Shown one piece after another: positions 7,923 to 16,694 of a stretch of 64,000 bases of DNA; position 1 is the stretch's first letter; every line of letters starts with the position of its first letter. Under the pieces are notes generated by a model that saw only the letters and a list, made by a program, of their open reading frames with translations, was not told where the DNA came from and ran no database searches. The translations under genes were made by a program, and so were the position numbers. Source of the stretch: HGM11368 sp051883455 (GTDB lineage: Bacteria > Bacillota > Clostridia > Christensenellales > UBA3700); NCBI GenBank assembly GCA_051883455.1, contig JBJETT010000008.1:186001-250000 (forward strand), read 5' to 3'.

Positions 7923-9662
7923 CTATTGTTTTTTTGCTAATTGAATATATTGCGCCGTCAACAAAGCTCTGATTTCTTCATCTTCCTCTTGGTCTATCAT
8001 CTTAGACAACGTTTGGAGCTTTTGTTGTTTGGTCGTTTTCAAAATTTTGGCTAAGCACCCCTCAAAATGTGCGTGCGCCACTTCGTCGCTGACCTTGCTA
8101 CCTGCCATGAGAATAGCTCTAACCTCGGGGTTGGTCTCCTCTTGAGCCGACAAGTCGTCGAGGGTGAGATTGCACGTACCTTTTGCTCTAACCATATCGT
8201 ATAGCTTGACGTGGTTGGGGTCTATGAGATATTGAGTCAAATCTTCCTTGCATTGTACGCCGTCCACTCCGCCGAAGAGTGCGAACAACACGTATCTCAC
8301 CGCCTCGTCAAAGGAAGAGCCCTTTCTATGTGCCAAAGTTTTTGGCTTGGGCGTAGGGGTGGCTTGAGTGGCGTCGTATTGTTGATACAGTACGTCTCTA
8401 TTGATTGCCGTATACTCTACGACGATAGGGATATAGGCTTCCACTTGCGCGGGATTGCCCAATTCTTTTAGGATTTTCATTGCCTCAACGGCGTATTTTC
8501 CCTTGCCCTCTGCGGTGGTTAGGTCAAAGCTCTCGGCAAGCTTACGAAGTTTGAATTCAAATAGTGGCAAAGCCTCCATCATCAACGTCATATACTGCTC
8601 TCTGCCATACTTCTTGATATATTCGTCGGGGTCGAGCCCTTCGGGGAGCGACATAACTTTGACGTCAAGTCCCGCCTTGTACAAAATATCCAGTCCTCTG
8701 ACGGTAGCCTTTTGACCCGCCGCGTCGCCGTCGTAGCATATAATAACTTTGTCTACGTAACGCTTGATAAGTCTTGCTTGTTTTTCCGTCAACGCCGTGC
8801 CCATCGAAGCCATTGCGTTGCATATACCCGCTTGATAGAGTGCAATGACGTCCATATATCCCTCTACCATAACTACGGAATTGACGTTTTCTTTCATCTG
8901 CAACTTTTTGACGTTGTTTTGACCAAAAAGCTCGTTGGACTTGTTGAAGATGAGCGTTTCTTTGGTATTTTTGTACTTTGGTTGATAGTCGTTGTCGACT
9001 ATCCTTCTACCACCGAAAGCCACTACTTGCTTCATATTGTTGACGATAGGCACGATTACTCTACCTGCCAAAGCGTCAAAGCATTTGCCGTCCTTCATTT
9101 CCGCCACGCCCGCGTCAATCATCTCTTGTTGACTAAAGCCCTTGGACGTAAGATAAGCAATTAGTTGATAATATCCCAAAGAATACCCTAGTCCAAAAGC
9201 CGTTATCGTCTTGCCCGTAACGCCCCTGCTTGTCCAATAGTTTTGTGCCACAGTGCCTTGCTCGCCGACGAGATTGTCGTGATAATACTTGGCGGTGACG
9301 CGCATAAGCTCGTACAATCTATCCTTGTGCCTTTTAGTATTGCCGTCTTTATCCCCACTCTTTTCAAAGGTAGGTATAGCCACGTTGTACATGTCGGCAA
9401 GTATGCGTAGCGCTCCCATAAAGTCTGTGTGCTCTATCTCCATAACGAAGGCTATGGCGTCTCCACCCACGTGACAACCGAAGCAGTGATAAGAATTGCG
9501 CTCCTCGCTTACGCAAAAAGAAGGGGTCTTTTCGTGATGAAAAGGACAGCAAGCCCACAGCCTACCGCCCTTAGGCGTCAGCGTTAAGTACTTGCTTACT
9601 ACGTCGGCTATGTTGATGCGTGACTTGAATTCGTCAAGCCACGAAGAAAAATTTTCTGCCAT
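7923..9662 (-). CDS. dnaG: DNA primase
   Basis: Makes RNA primers for replication. 579 residues: an N-terminal CHC2-type zinc finger (CPFHHEKTPSF then YHCFGCHVGGD, about residues 39-67), the RNA-polymerase core, and a TOPRIM fold with MVEGYMDVI and YDGDAAG (about residues 265-315). The C-terminal helicase-interacting region is present but divergent, as is usual. The ATG is 11 bases from GGAGGG. A TATAAT box at 9684-9689 on the minus strand is probably part of its promoter. It heads the dnaG-sigA-trmK-nif3 operon and diverges from dgt. Confidence 0.96.
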   Translation of the reverse strand: MAENFSSWLDEFKSRINIADVVSKYLTLTPKGGRLWACCPFHHEKTPSFCVSEERNSYHCFGCHVGGDAIAFVMEIEHTDFMGALRILADMYNVAIPTFEKSGDKDGNTKRHKDRLYELMRVTAKYYHDNLVGEQGTVAQNYWTSRGVTGKTITAFGLGYSLGYYQLIAYLTSKGFSQQEMIDAGVAEMKDGKCFDALAGRVIVPIVNNMKQVVAFGGRRIVDNDYQPKYKNTKETLIFNKSNELFGQNNVKKLQMKENVNSVVMVEGYMDVIALYQAGICNAMASMGTALTEKQARLIKRYVDKVIICYDGDAAGQKATVRGLDILYKAGLDVKVMSLPEGLDPDEYIKKYGREQYMTLMMEALPLFEFKLRKLAESFDLTTAEGKGKYAVEAMKILKELGNPAQVEAYIPIVVEYTAINRDVLYQQYDATQATPTPKPKTLAHRKGSSFDEAVRYVLFALFGGVDGVQCKEDLTQYLIDPNHVKLYDMVRAKGTCNLTLDDLSAQEETNPEVRAILMAGSKVSDEVAHAHFEGCLAKILKTTKQQKLQTLSKMIDQEEDEEIRALLTAQYIQLAKKQ

Positions 9663-9806
9663 TGGACGCTATACCCTCCAATTATTATATACGACGGCTC
9701 GTTGACTTTTCCTAAAAAATTTTAATTATTTCCCTTATATATATTTTTTATAAGCGATTATGCGCATTTTATCGGGGAGCGTTGCTTTTTTTGCACCGCA
9801 TAGCTA

Positions 9807-9835
9807 TTGACTACGCGAATTATTTAAGATAAAAT
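9807..9835 (+). promoter_or_regulatory. Promoter of dgt, implying a leaderless mRNA
   Basis: TTGACT (9807-9812), exactly 17 bases, TAAAAT (9830-9835). The start codon is at 9842, seven bases beyond the -10 box, so transcription would begin at or beside the ATG. No ribosome-binding site precedes the ATG. Confidence 0.6.
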
Positions 9836-9841
9836 ATAGTT

Positions 9842-10849
9842 ATGGAAAACATTAGACAACGCATTGAAGCTCTCGAAAGAGCTACTCTCAGCCCATACGC
9901 TTGCCTATCGTGCAATACCAAAGGTCGTGAATTTCCTTGCACACCCAACGATATGCGCACGGAATTTCAGCGTGATAGGGATAGAATTATTCATAGCAAA
10001 GCCTTTAGACGACTCAAGCACAAGACGCAAGTCTTTCTCTCACCCGAAGGCGACCACTACCGTACGCGTCTTACGCACACTCTCGAGGTGTCGCAGATAG
10101 GTAGAACGATTGCACGAGCTCTAAGACTCAATGAAGACCTTACCGAAGCTTGCACCTTGGGACACGACCTCGGTCACACCCCTTTCGGTCATGCGGGAGA
10201 AGCCGTGCTCAACGACCTCGTAGAGGGCGGTTTCGTGCACTCTCAACACTCTCGCAGAGTGGTGGAATTGCTAGAAAACGACGGCAAAGGACTCAATTTG
10301 ACCTACGAAGTGCGCGACGGCATTGCCAATCACAAGTACCACGACGTCGCCTCTACTCTCGAGGGTCAAATCGTCAAGTATGCAGACCGATTTGCCTATA
10401 TCAATCACGACATAGAGGACGCTACTCGTGGCGGAATAATCACCGAAGCCGACCTGCCGAAAGATTGCGTAGAATTGCTGGGACACAACAAGGGCGAACG
10501 CATCAACAACCTCATAATTGATATGGTGACGACTAGCTACGACAAGCCTTTTATAGCGCAGTCACCAGACTACAAGGCTATGACGGAAAAGCTGCATTCC
10601 TTTATGTTCGAGGCAGTCTATCTCAACGACAAGGCTAAGCATGAGGAGAAAAAAGCTAAGGAGATGCTCGTGCTAGTCTTTGAGCACTTCTATAAGCACC
10701 CCGAGCAAATGCCGGCTTTTTATCAATCGCTGTTGAATACCTACCCTCTCGACAGAGTGGTATGCGATTACGTCAGCTCCTTTACCGATAGGTATTGCAT
10801 CACCGTATTTAGCAATATCTACATTCCGAGCGGTTGGAATAAGTACTAA
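9842..10849 (+). CDS. dgt: dGTP triphosphohydrolase-like HD protein
   Basis: 335 residues of the dGTPase-like HD superfamily, which release triphosphate from dNTPs. The HD metal motif is seen as HDLGHTPFGHAGE after the RLTHTLEVSQIGR block (about residues 78-90 and 102-115), with a later NHD (about residue 183). The family adjusts dNTP pools, and placement next to primase fits a replication role. The annotated ATG has no ribosome-binding site but coincides with the predicted transcription start. The first in-frame alternatives lie well inside the conserved N-terminus, so the start is kept. Confidence 0.93.
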   Translation: MENIRQRIEALERATLSPYACLSCNTKGREFPCTPNDMRTEFQRDRDRIIHSKAFRRLKHKTQVFLSPEGDHYRTRLTHTLEVSQIGRTIARALRLNEDLTEACTLGHDLGHTPFGHAGEAVLNDLVEGGFVHSQHSRRVVELLENDGKGLNLTYEVRDGIANHKYHDVASTLEGQIVKYADRFAYINHDIEDATRGGIITEADLPKDCVELLGHNKGERINNLIIDMVTTSYDKPFIAQSPDYKAMTEKLHSFMFEAVYLNDKAKHEEKKAKEMLVLVFEHFYKHPEQMPAFYQSLLNTYPLDRVVCDYVSSFTDRYCITVFSNIYIPSGWNKY

Positions 10850-10851
10850 AA

Positions 10852-10869
10852 ACTCGATACGTATCGTAC
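10852..10869. repeat. ATACGTAT palindrome, copy 2
   Basis: ACTCGATACGTATCGTAC begins three bases after the dgt stop codon. The central ten to twelve bases are a perfect palindrome. It belongs to the five-copy intergenic family. Confidence 0.75.
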
Positions 10870-10892
10870 AAAATCATTTTTGAAGCAAAAAA

Positions 10893-10920
10893 TAACGGAC
10901 TATTTGTCCGTTAATTTTTT
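10893..10920 (+). terminator. Terminator of dgt
   Basis: TAACGGAC (10893-10900) pairs with GTCCGTTA (10906-10913), followed by ATTTTTT. It sits between the convergent dgt and ilvE genes. Confidence 0.85.
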
Positions 10921-10933
10921 ATCATGGTTTTGA

Positions 10934-11989
10934 TTATTTGATTTCCGTTATCCAACCAAATTCGTCCTCGTATCTTTCGTTTTGGATACCCGTGATTTTG
11001 TCGTACAAGAACGCGGTGATAGGACCCATTTCGGCGTTGTTGATGACCATATCTACGCCCTTGTAGCCTATTACGCCTACGGGAGATATAACCGCTGCCG
11101 TACCCGAGCCAAAGCTCTCTTTGAGTTGTCCGTTGTTGTAAGCCTCAACGATTTCGTCCATAGATATTCTTCTTTCGCTAATCTTGTAGCCGTACTTTTT
11201 GAGCACTTGGATGCAAGAGTTGCGGGTGATACCCGGAAGAATGCTACCTACGAGCGCAGGGGTAACGACCTCATCGCCGATGACGAAAAACATATTCATA
11301 CTGCCTACTTCTTCTACGTACTTGTGCTCGTTGGAGTCAAGCCACAAAGCTTGGTCGTAGCCGAGCTTGTTAGCCTTTTCGCCCGCATAGAGGGAAGCCG
11401 CGTAGTTGCCCATGCACTTTGCCTCGCCCGTTCCGCCGAGAGGTGCTCTGACGTAATGTTCTTCTACCAAGATTTTGGTTGGTTTCATTCCGTTGGCATA
11501 GTATGAGCCTACAGGTGACAAGATGATGAAAAATCTATATTTATGGCTTGCGTGCACACCCAAAACTTCTTCGTTGGCAATCATCGTAGGTCTTATGTAG
11601 AGAGCCGTTCCCGGTTCGGTAGGAATCCAATCTGCTTCCAGCTTGATGAGCTCGAACAAAGCCTTCTTGACCTTTTCGCTGTCAAAGGTTGGCATGCACA
11701 TACGCTCGGCACTTCTATTCATACGCTTAAAGTTATCGTCAATACGGAAGACGGTGATTTTGCCCTCTTTGTTTTTGTACGCCTTTGCTCCCTCGAATAT
11801 GCCTTGAGCATAGTGAAGCACGTTGCTGGCAGGTGCCATTTCAAAAGGTGCGTAAGGCACGATTTCAGGCTCTTTCCATGCGCCGTCCTCGTAGTCCATC
11901 ACCAACATATGGTCGGTAAAATACTTGCCGAAGCCAAGTTTTGTAAAATCGGGTTTTGCTTTAAGGTTTGTACTTTTTACGATTTTCAT
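10934..11989 (-). CDS. ilvE: Branched-chain amino acid aminotransferase
   Basis: PLP-dependent transfer of the amino group between glutamate and leucine, isoleucine or valine. 351 residues, the long group II form related to eukaryotic BCAT. The Schiff-base lysine lies in GGTGEAKCMGNYA (about residue 195). The N-terminus has the FEGAKAY block and the C-terminus the FGSGTAAVISPV signature. AAGAGGTG is the ribosome-binding site. It is the last gene of tyrS-yigZ-ilvE, 15 bases after yigZ. No T-box or leader was seen in front of it. Confidence 0.96.
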   Translation of the reverse strand: MKIVKSTNLKAKPDFTKLGFGKYFTDHMLVMDYEDGAWKEPEIVPYAPFEMAPASNVLHYAQGIFEGAKAYKNKEGKITVFRIDDNFKRMNRSAERMCMPTFDSEKVKKALFELIKLEADWIPTEPGTALYIRPTMIANEEVLGVHASHKYRFFIILSPVGSYYANGMKPTKILVEEHYVRAPLGGTGEAKCMGNYAASLYAGEKANKLGYDQALWLDSNEHKYVEEVGSMNMFFVIGDEVVTPALVGSILPGITRNSCIQVLKKYGYKISERRISMDEIVEAYNNGQLKESFGSGTAAVISPVGVIGYKGVDMVINNAEMGPITAFLYDKITGIQNERYEDEFGWITEIK

Positions 11990-12004
11990 ATATACACCTC
12001 TTAT

Positions 12005-12640
12005 TTAGATTTCGAATTGATAATATCCGTTGTTTTCAACGGTGATTGTTGCCTTGCCTTGCGTGAGGTCGACTATCTCGGCTTGTAACCTTTCGCTATC
12101 CTTCTCGTCCACCGCAAAGGTCACCGTCACTCCGTCGTAATACTCTATATCGACGATAAGACAACCAAACCTCTCTAATAGACTCGACAGCTTTTTGAAT
12201 ACGCCGTATTCGCACCCCACCTTGAGCTTGTATGCTCTCTTGTTGAGCACTAGTTTCGCTTTATCGAGTGCCTTGACCACGCTGGAAGAATACGCTCCCA
12301 CTAGTCCGTTAGCACCCAACTTAATTCCGCCAAAGTACCTGGTGACTACGGCTAGCGTCATCAAGCAATTACGCTTTTTAAGTACCTCTAGCATAGGCAT
12401 ACCCGCCGTGCCTTGCGGTTCTCCGTCGTCGCTAAAGCGTTGCTCGGTCGCTATATCGTTGGATATAAAGGCGTAACAGTTGTGCGTTGCGTCGCTATAC
12501 TTTGACGATATCTCTTTGACTTTCGCCATAGCGTCGTCGTAGTCTGTGATAGGCACGAGCGTGGTGATAAAGCGAGATTTGTTGATGATTTGCTCGTCGC
12601 AAAATCTCTCTTTGACGCTCACGTACCCGCCTACGCTCAT
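12005..12640 (-). CDS. YigZ/IMPACT family protein
   Basis: 211 residues. The N-terminal IMPACT domain carries THNCYAFI, RFSDDGEPQGTAG and VTRYFGGIKLGANGLV (about residues 52-120). The C-terminal ~80 residues resemble the ferredoxin-like DUF1949 domain. Eukaryotic IMPACT inhibits GCN2; the bacterial role is uncertain, though a link to translation is suspected. The start codon overlaps the stop of tyrS (ATGA), so it depends on ribosomes finishing tyrS. Confidence 0.93.
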   Translation of the reverse strand: MSVGGYVSVKERFCDEQIINKSRFITTLVPITDYDDAMAKVKEISSKYSDATHNCYAFISNDIATEQRFSDDGEPQGTAGMPMLEVLKKRNCLMTLAVVTRYFGGIKLGANGLVGAYSSSVVKALDKAKLVLNKRAYKLKVGCEYGVFKKLSSLLERFGCLIVDIEYYDGVTVTFAVDEKDSERLQAEIVDLTQGKATITVENNGYYQFEI

Positions 12641-13854
12641 TGCACGCTTACCTTGACGTGAACTTTTTTGCCCTTGTGCAAGACGAAGCCGTCTGCAAGT
12701 TGTTCGGCTGTCAGGCAGTATGCAATATCTGCTATCTTGTCCTCGTTGACTCTTATTCCACCGCCTGCAATGAGTTGTCTTGCTTCACTCTTGGATTTGC
12801 AAAGTCCAAGAGTTGCCAATACGTCAACGATATTGGTCACGCCTTGTGGCAAGGTCATAGAAGGCATGTTGGCGTCGTCCCCCGAAAAAGCGGCTTGCGC
12901 TTGTGCCTGTGCCTTGCTAGCTTCTTGCTCTCCGTGAACGATTGCCGTCACTTCGTAAGCAAGGCGAGCCTTGGCTGCGTTGATACGCTCGTCCTTGTGA
13001 CTGCACAACTCCTCTATCTCGTCTAGTGGCATAAATGTGAGCAGTTTCATACACTTCTCCACGTCGCCATCGTCGACGTTGCGCCAATATTGATAGAAGT
13101 CGTAAGGCGAAGTCTTGCTTGCGTCAAGCCATACGGCACCCTTTTGGGTCTTGCCCATCTTCTTGCCCTCAGACGTCGTGAGCAGTTGGAAGGTCATCGC
13201 GAAGGCAGGTTTGCCCTCTTTTCTTCTAATTAGGTCGGCACCCGCAAGCATATTGGACCATTGGTCGTCGCCACCGCACTCAAGTACGCAACCGTAGTTG
13301 CGGAAAAGATGCAAAAAGTCGTAAGCTTGCATGAGCATATAGTTGAACTCTAAGAAAGACAAGCCCTTCTCCATACGAGTCTTGAAGCACTCGGCAGTCA
13401 GCATCTTGTTGACGGAGAAGTTGGCGCCAATCTCTCTAAGGAAGCCTATATAGTTGAGCCCGTCAAGCCAATCGGCGTTGTTGAGCATAACTGCGGCGTT
13501 GTCGCCCTCAAAGGAGAAGAACTTGGACATTTGCACCTTGAAGCACTCGCAGTTGTGCTTGATAACCTCGTCCGTCATCATTTGACGCATATCCGTTCTG
13601 CCCGAAGGGTCGCCGATTTTGGCAGTACCGCCTCCAATCAAAACTATAGGCTTGTGACCTGCTTTTTGCATGTGGCTCATAGCCATAAGCGCAAGGAAGT
13701 GTCCTACGTGCAAGCTGTCCGCCGTAGGGTCAAAACCGATATAAAAAGGCACGCTCTCCTTGCCGAGCAACTCGTACAAATCGTCCTCGTAGACGGTCTG
13801 CTTGATAAAGCCTCTCGCTCTGAGCGTATCCATAATATTCGTTTTGGTTTCCAT
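12637..13854 (-). CDS. tyrS: Tyrosyl-tRNA synthetase
   Basis: Charges tRNA-Tyr. 405 residues. The HIGH-equivalent motif is LHVGH within DPTADSLHVGHF (about residues 43-54), and the KMSKS-equivalent is KMGKT near residue 232. A C-terminal S4 RNA-binding domain follows (about 340-400). AGAGGTG precedes the ATG, and TATAAT (13884-13889, minus) is a probable -10. Unlike many Firmicute tyrS genes, no T-box leader is recognisable in the roughly 290 bases upstream. Confidence 0.96.
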   Translation of the reverse strand: METKTNIMDTLRARGFIKQTVYEDDLYELLGKESVPFYIGFDPTADSLHVGHFLALMAMSHMQKAGHKPIVLIGGGTAKIGDPSGRTDMRQMMTDEVIKHNCECFKVQMSKFFSFEGDNAAVMLNNADWLDGLNYIGFLREIGANFSVNKMLTAECFKTRMEKGLSFLEFNYMLMQAYDFLHLFRNYGCVLECGGDDQWSNMLAGADLIRRKEGKPAFAMTFQLLTTSEGKKMGKTQKGAVWLDASKTSPYDFYQYWRNVDDGDVEKCMKLLTFMPLDEIEELCSHKDERINAAKARLAYEVTAIVHGEQEASKAQAQAQAAFSGDDANMPSMTLPQGVTNIVDVLATLGLCKSKSEARQLIAGGGIRVNEDKIADIAYCLTAEQLADGFVLHKGKKVHVKVSVQ

Positions 13855-14078
13855 ATCACACCTCTTGTCGTCGTTTGACTAAGATTATATCACTATTGTC
13901 AATCAAAGTAAATGTTTTGTCGCCGTTTGCTAACAAAAATTTGCGTTTTTTGATATTTTTGTCACATAAAGTCGCGCTCTATTTAAACATTTTGTCGGCG
14001 ATAGTATTTTTTGCTCGCAATTTTACTACTTGTTGACTTGCAAAAATAAAAATATTTTTGAAAGCGTACGAAAAACCT

Positions 14079-14107
14079 TTGATAAAATCTTGGCAATATG
14101 TTATACT
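14079..14107 (+). promoter_or_regulatory. Promoter of the scaffold-GGGtGRT operon
   Basis: TTGATA (14079-14084), 17-base spacer, TATACT (14102-14107). The start codon follows 41 bases later. Confidence 0.7.
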
Positions 14108-14147
14108 CGTGATAGCAATAAGAAATTTTTTTAAGGAGGAATTCCTA

Positions 14148-14843
14148 ATGGAATATTCACATGAAGTCCTGAATATGTGCAATGTTGCCAAGGGTGCCAA
14201 CCACGGTCCTGCTCCAATTCCGGAAGAAGGCAAATGGGTTCAATCCAAAGAAATCAAAGATATCAGCGGTTTGACCCACGGTATCGGCTGGTGCGCTCCG
14301 CAACAAGGAGCTTGTAAGCTCACTCTCAACGTCAAAGACGGCGTTATCGAAGAAGCCTTGGTTGAGACCATCGGTTGCTCGGGTATGACTCACTCCGCCG
14401 CTATGGCTGCCGAAATTCTTACCGGCAAGACCATATTGGAAGCTCTCAATACCGACCTTGTATGCGACGCTATCAACACCGCAATGAGAGAACTCTTTTT
14501 GCAAATCGTGTACGGTCGTACCCAATCTGCTTTCTCCGAAGGCGGTTTGCCAATCGGCGCAGGTCTCGAAGACCTCGGCAAGGGTTTGCGTTCGCAAGTC
14601 GGTACTATGTACTCCACCAACGCTAAGGGCGTAAGATACCTCGAAATGGCAGAAGGCTACGTTACCCGCATAGGTCTTGACAAAGACGACACCGTTATCG
14701 GTTACGAATTCGTCAACATCGGCAAGATGATGGAAGCCATCACCGTAGGCGGTATGAGCGCTAACGACGCACTCGCTAAGTTTACCAACAACTACGGCAG
14801 ATTCAACGAAGCGGTTAAGAAGATTAACCCTCGTAGAGAGTAA
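14148..14843 (+). CDS. IscU/NifU-like iron-sulfur scaffold homologue (GGGtGRT partner)
   Basis: 231 residues from ATG 14148, which has AAGGAGG at the ideal distance; upstream in-frame starts were rejected. The middle of the protein aligns by eye with the IscU/NifU-N fold: CKLTLNVKDGVIEEA, then ETIGCSGMTHSAAMAAEILTGKT, matching the IscU 'GCGSAIASS...GKT' loop. Cysteines are C49, C56, C77 and C106, so an iron-sulfur or metal site is likely but with different spacing from IscU. N- and C-terminal extensions of about 45 and 90 residues are not found in IscU. It is the first gene of a two-gene operon with the GGGtGRT protein. No cysteine desulfurase is nearby, so a housekeeping cluster-assembly role is doubtful. 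Confidence 0.85.
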   Translation: MEYSHEVLNMCNVAKGANHGPAPIPEEGKWVQSKEIKDISGLTHGIGWCAPQQGACKLTLNVKDGVIEEALVETIGCSGMTHSAAMAAEILTGKTILEALNTDLVCDAINTAMRELFLQIVYGRTQSAFSEGGLPIGAGLEDLGKGLRSQVGTMYSTNAKGVRYLEMAEGYVTRIGLDKDDTVIGYEFVNIGKMMEAITVGGMSANDALAKFTNNYGRFNEAVKKINPRRE

Positions 14844-14856
14844 GGAGGACACGACA

Positions 14857-15861
14857 ATGGCAGTTACTTTCGAAAGTTATTCTAGAAGAATTGATAAAAT
14901 CAACAAATGCTTGGCAGAATACGGCATCTCCGGACTCGAAGAAGCTAGAGAAATTTGCCTTTCTAAGGGCGTTGATTGCGAAGCTATCGTCAAAGGTATC
15001 CAACCAATCGCATTCGAGAACGCGGTTTGGGCTTACACCGTTGGTTGCGCTATCGCTATCAAAAAGAATTGCGTCAAGGCAGCCGACGCAGCCGAGGCAA
15101 TCGGTATCGGATTGCAATCTTTCTGTATTCCGGGCTCCGTTGCAGACCAAAGAGCCGTAGGTCTCGGTCACGGCAACCTCGCAGCTATGCTCCTCAGAGA
15201 AGAGACCAAGTGCTTCGCTTTCTTGGCAGGTCACGAGTCCTTCGCAGCGGCTGAAGGCGCAATCGGTATCGCAAGAACGGCTAATAAGGTAAGAAAAGAG
15301 CCTCTCCAAGTTATCCTCAACGGTCTTGGCAAAGACGCAGCTCAAATCATCAGCCGTATCAACGGATTTACCTACGTTCAAACCAAACTCGACTACTACA
15401 CCGGAGAACTCAAAATCGTCAACACCACTTCTTACAGCGACGGCGAGAGAAGCAAAGTTAGAGCTTACGGTGCCGACGACGTAGTAGAAGGCGTAGCTAT
15501 CATGAAACACGAGAGCGTTGACGTATCTATCACCGGCAACTCTACCAACCCTACCCGTTTCCAACACCCTGTTGCAGGTACCTACAAAAAGTGGTGCGTT
15601 GAGAACGGTAAAAAGTACTTCTCCGTTGCTTCCGGCGGTGGCACGGGACGTACCCTTCACCCTGACAATATGGCTGCAGGTCCTGCTTCTTACGGTATGA
15701 CCGACACCATGGGACGTATGCACTCCGATGCTCAATTCGCTGGTTCTTCTTCCGTTCCTGCTCACGTTGAGATGATGGGTCTTATCGGTATGGGTAACAA
15801 CCCAATGGTAGGCGCTTCGGTTGCTTGCGCGGTTGCGGTACAAGAAGGCTTGACCAAATAA
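14857..15861 (+). CDS. GGGtGRT family protein, function unknown
   Basis: 334 residues. Residues 260-266 are exactly GGGTGRT, the motif that names the family, followed by LHPDNMAAGPASYG and a serine-rich GSSSVPAHVEMMG block. Eight cysteines (8, 34, 41, 64, 72, 90, 119, 247) are spread over the protein. There is no signal peptide or membrane helix, so it should be cytosolic. The ribosome-binding site AAGGAGG starts in the stop codon of the scaffold gene, 13 bases before this ATG, so the two are surely co-expressed, and a terminator follows. The family is conserved in anaerobes and has, to my knowledge, no assigned reaction. The strong start signals, promoter and terminator suggest high expression. 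Confidence 0.9.
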   Translation: MAVTFESYSRRIDKINKCLAEYGISGLEEAREICLSKGVDCEAIVKGIQPIAFENAVWAYTVGCAIAIKKNCVKAADAAEAIGIGLQSFCIPGSVADQRAVGLGHGNLAAMLLREETKCFAFLAGHESFAAAEGAIGIARTANKVRKEPLQVILNGLGKDAAQIISRINGFTYVQTKLDYYTGELKIVNTTSYSDGERSKVRAYGADDVVEGVAIMKHESVDVSITGNSTNPTRFQHPVAGTYKKWCVENGKKYFSVASGGGTGRTLHPDNMAAGPASYGMTDTMGRMHSDAQFAGSSSVPAHVEMMGLIGMGNNPMVGASVACAVAVQEGLTK

Positions 15862-15877
15862 TCAAATACAATAATAC

Positions 15878-15908
15878 AAAAAGACGCCTTGCGAGGCGTC
15901 TTTTTATT
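15878..15908 (+). terminator. Terminator of the GGGtGRT operon
   Basis: AAAAAGACGCC (15878-15888) pairs with GGCGTCTTTTT (15895-15905) around TTGCGA, then ATTTAA. Confidence 0.9.
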
Positions 15909-15970
15909 TAATCGTTTTGTTTGATTGCTATTTATATCGCAAAAATTTTCCCTACGTTTATTATTTTGAA

Positions 15971-15988
15971 ACTCAATACGTATCGACT
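15971..15988. repeat. ATACGTAT palindrome, copy 3
   Basis: ACTCAATACGTATCGACT abuts the TAG stop codon of the minus-strand lipoprotein gene ending at 15989. Member of the five-copy family. Confidence 0.75.
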
Positions 15989-16456
15989 CTATTCGTATGG
16001 TTTATATACCGTACAATTTCTCGTTACCGTAATGCCGTGATACGTCCGTTCATAGTACTCACAATCACAACCAATTATTCCTTCAATGGAATAAGTCACC
16101 ACGTAACAACCGTTGTAATACCCACGACAAAATACGTTTTTCACGTCTTCGGGCTCAAAATCGTCTTCATCGGATAGGTATTGGTCGTTCAATTGTTTGG
16201 CTACGCTGCATTGTATTTGTCTAACTATTTTTTTATCCAAGTCCATGTGTTTACCGCTTGGCGCAAAATCTTGCAAGTTCTCAAGGCTAATCCACCCGTT
16301 GTCTACCGCTTGTCCCAAATTGCAAGTTTCACCGTACATCTTAGGCTCCGGGTACTTCAACGCACAAATCTCGTATTCCAAATCGCAATCGCAACCCGTC
16401 GCAAGCGTAACGAGCAATGCCAAAATTATTGTTATAATAATCAAATATTTTTTCAT
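15989..16456 (-). CDS. Small cysteine-rich lipoprotein, unknown
   Basis: 155 residues. A signal peptide ends in a lipobox, LATGC, so C22 should be lipidated and the protein anchored outside the membrane. The mature part has about ten cysteines, several in pairs (CDC, GCDCEYY), suggesting disulfides or metal binding on the cell surface. No family recognised. AAGGAGAAA precedes the start. Confidence 0.75.
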   Translation of the reverse strand: MKKYLIIITIILALLVTLATGCDCDLEYEICALKYPEPKMYGETCNLGQAVDNGWISLENLQDFAPSGKHMDLDKKIVRQIQCSVAKQLNDQYLSDEDDFEPEDVKNVFCRGYYNGCYVVTYSIEGIIGCDCEYYERTYHGITVTRNCTVYKPYE

Positions 16457-16509
16457 GTTTTCTCCTTCCTCTACGTAATAATTTTGTTATACGCACCGAA
16501 TTGATTAAA

Positions 16510-16566
16510 AAAATCCCCTTTTGCGGTATTCTCTAATATATAGAGGTGGCAAAATGGGGATTTTGT
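16510..16566 (-). terminator. Terminator downstream of the DMGPKP membrane protein gene
   Basis: AAAATCCCCTTTTGC (16510-16524) and GCAAAATGGGGATTTT (16549-16564) form a long stem with one bulge and a second CTC/GAG pairing inside. Read on the minus strand it is followed by a T tract. Confidence 0.7.
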
Positions 16567-16694
16567 TACACGAAAAAATATTTTTTATCTTTTTATTTTG
16601 TTTGCACTTGCATTAATAGTATCAAGCGATACTCTTAATATTTGATTCGCGTTTTTGACTAATAATTTTATCTATATTATTCTATTTATAGATT

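Noticed and set aside
13855..14060. T-box leader upstream of tyrS
   Set aside because: No AGGGTGGNACCGCG-type T-box sequence or matching antiterminator could be found.
14824..15843. 339-codon minus-strand frame opposite the GGGtGRT gene
   Set aside because: Same kind of codon-bias shadow; the plus-strand gene has clear start, motif and terminator.
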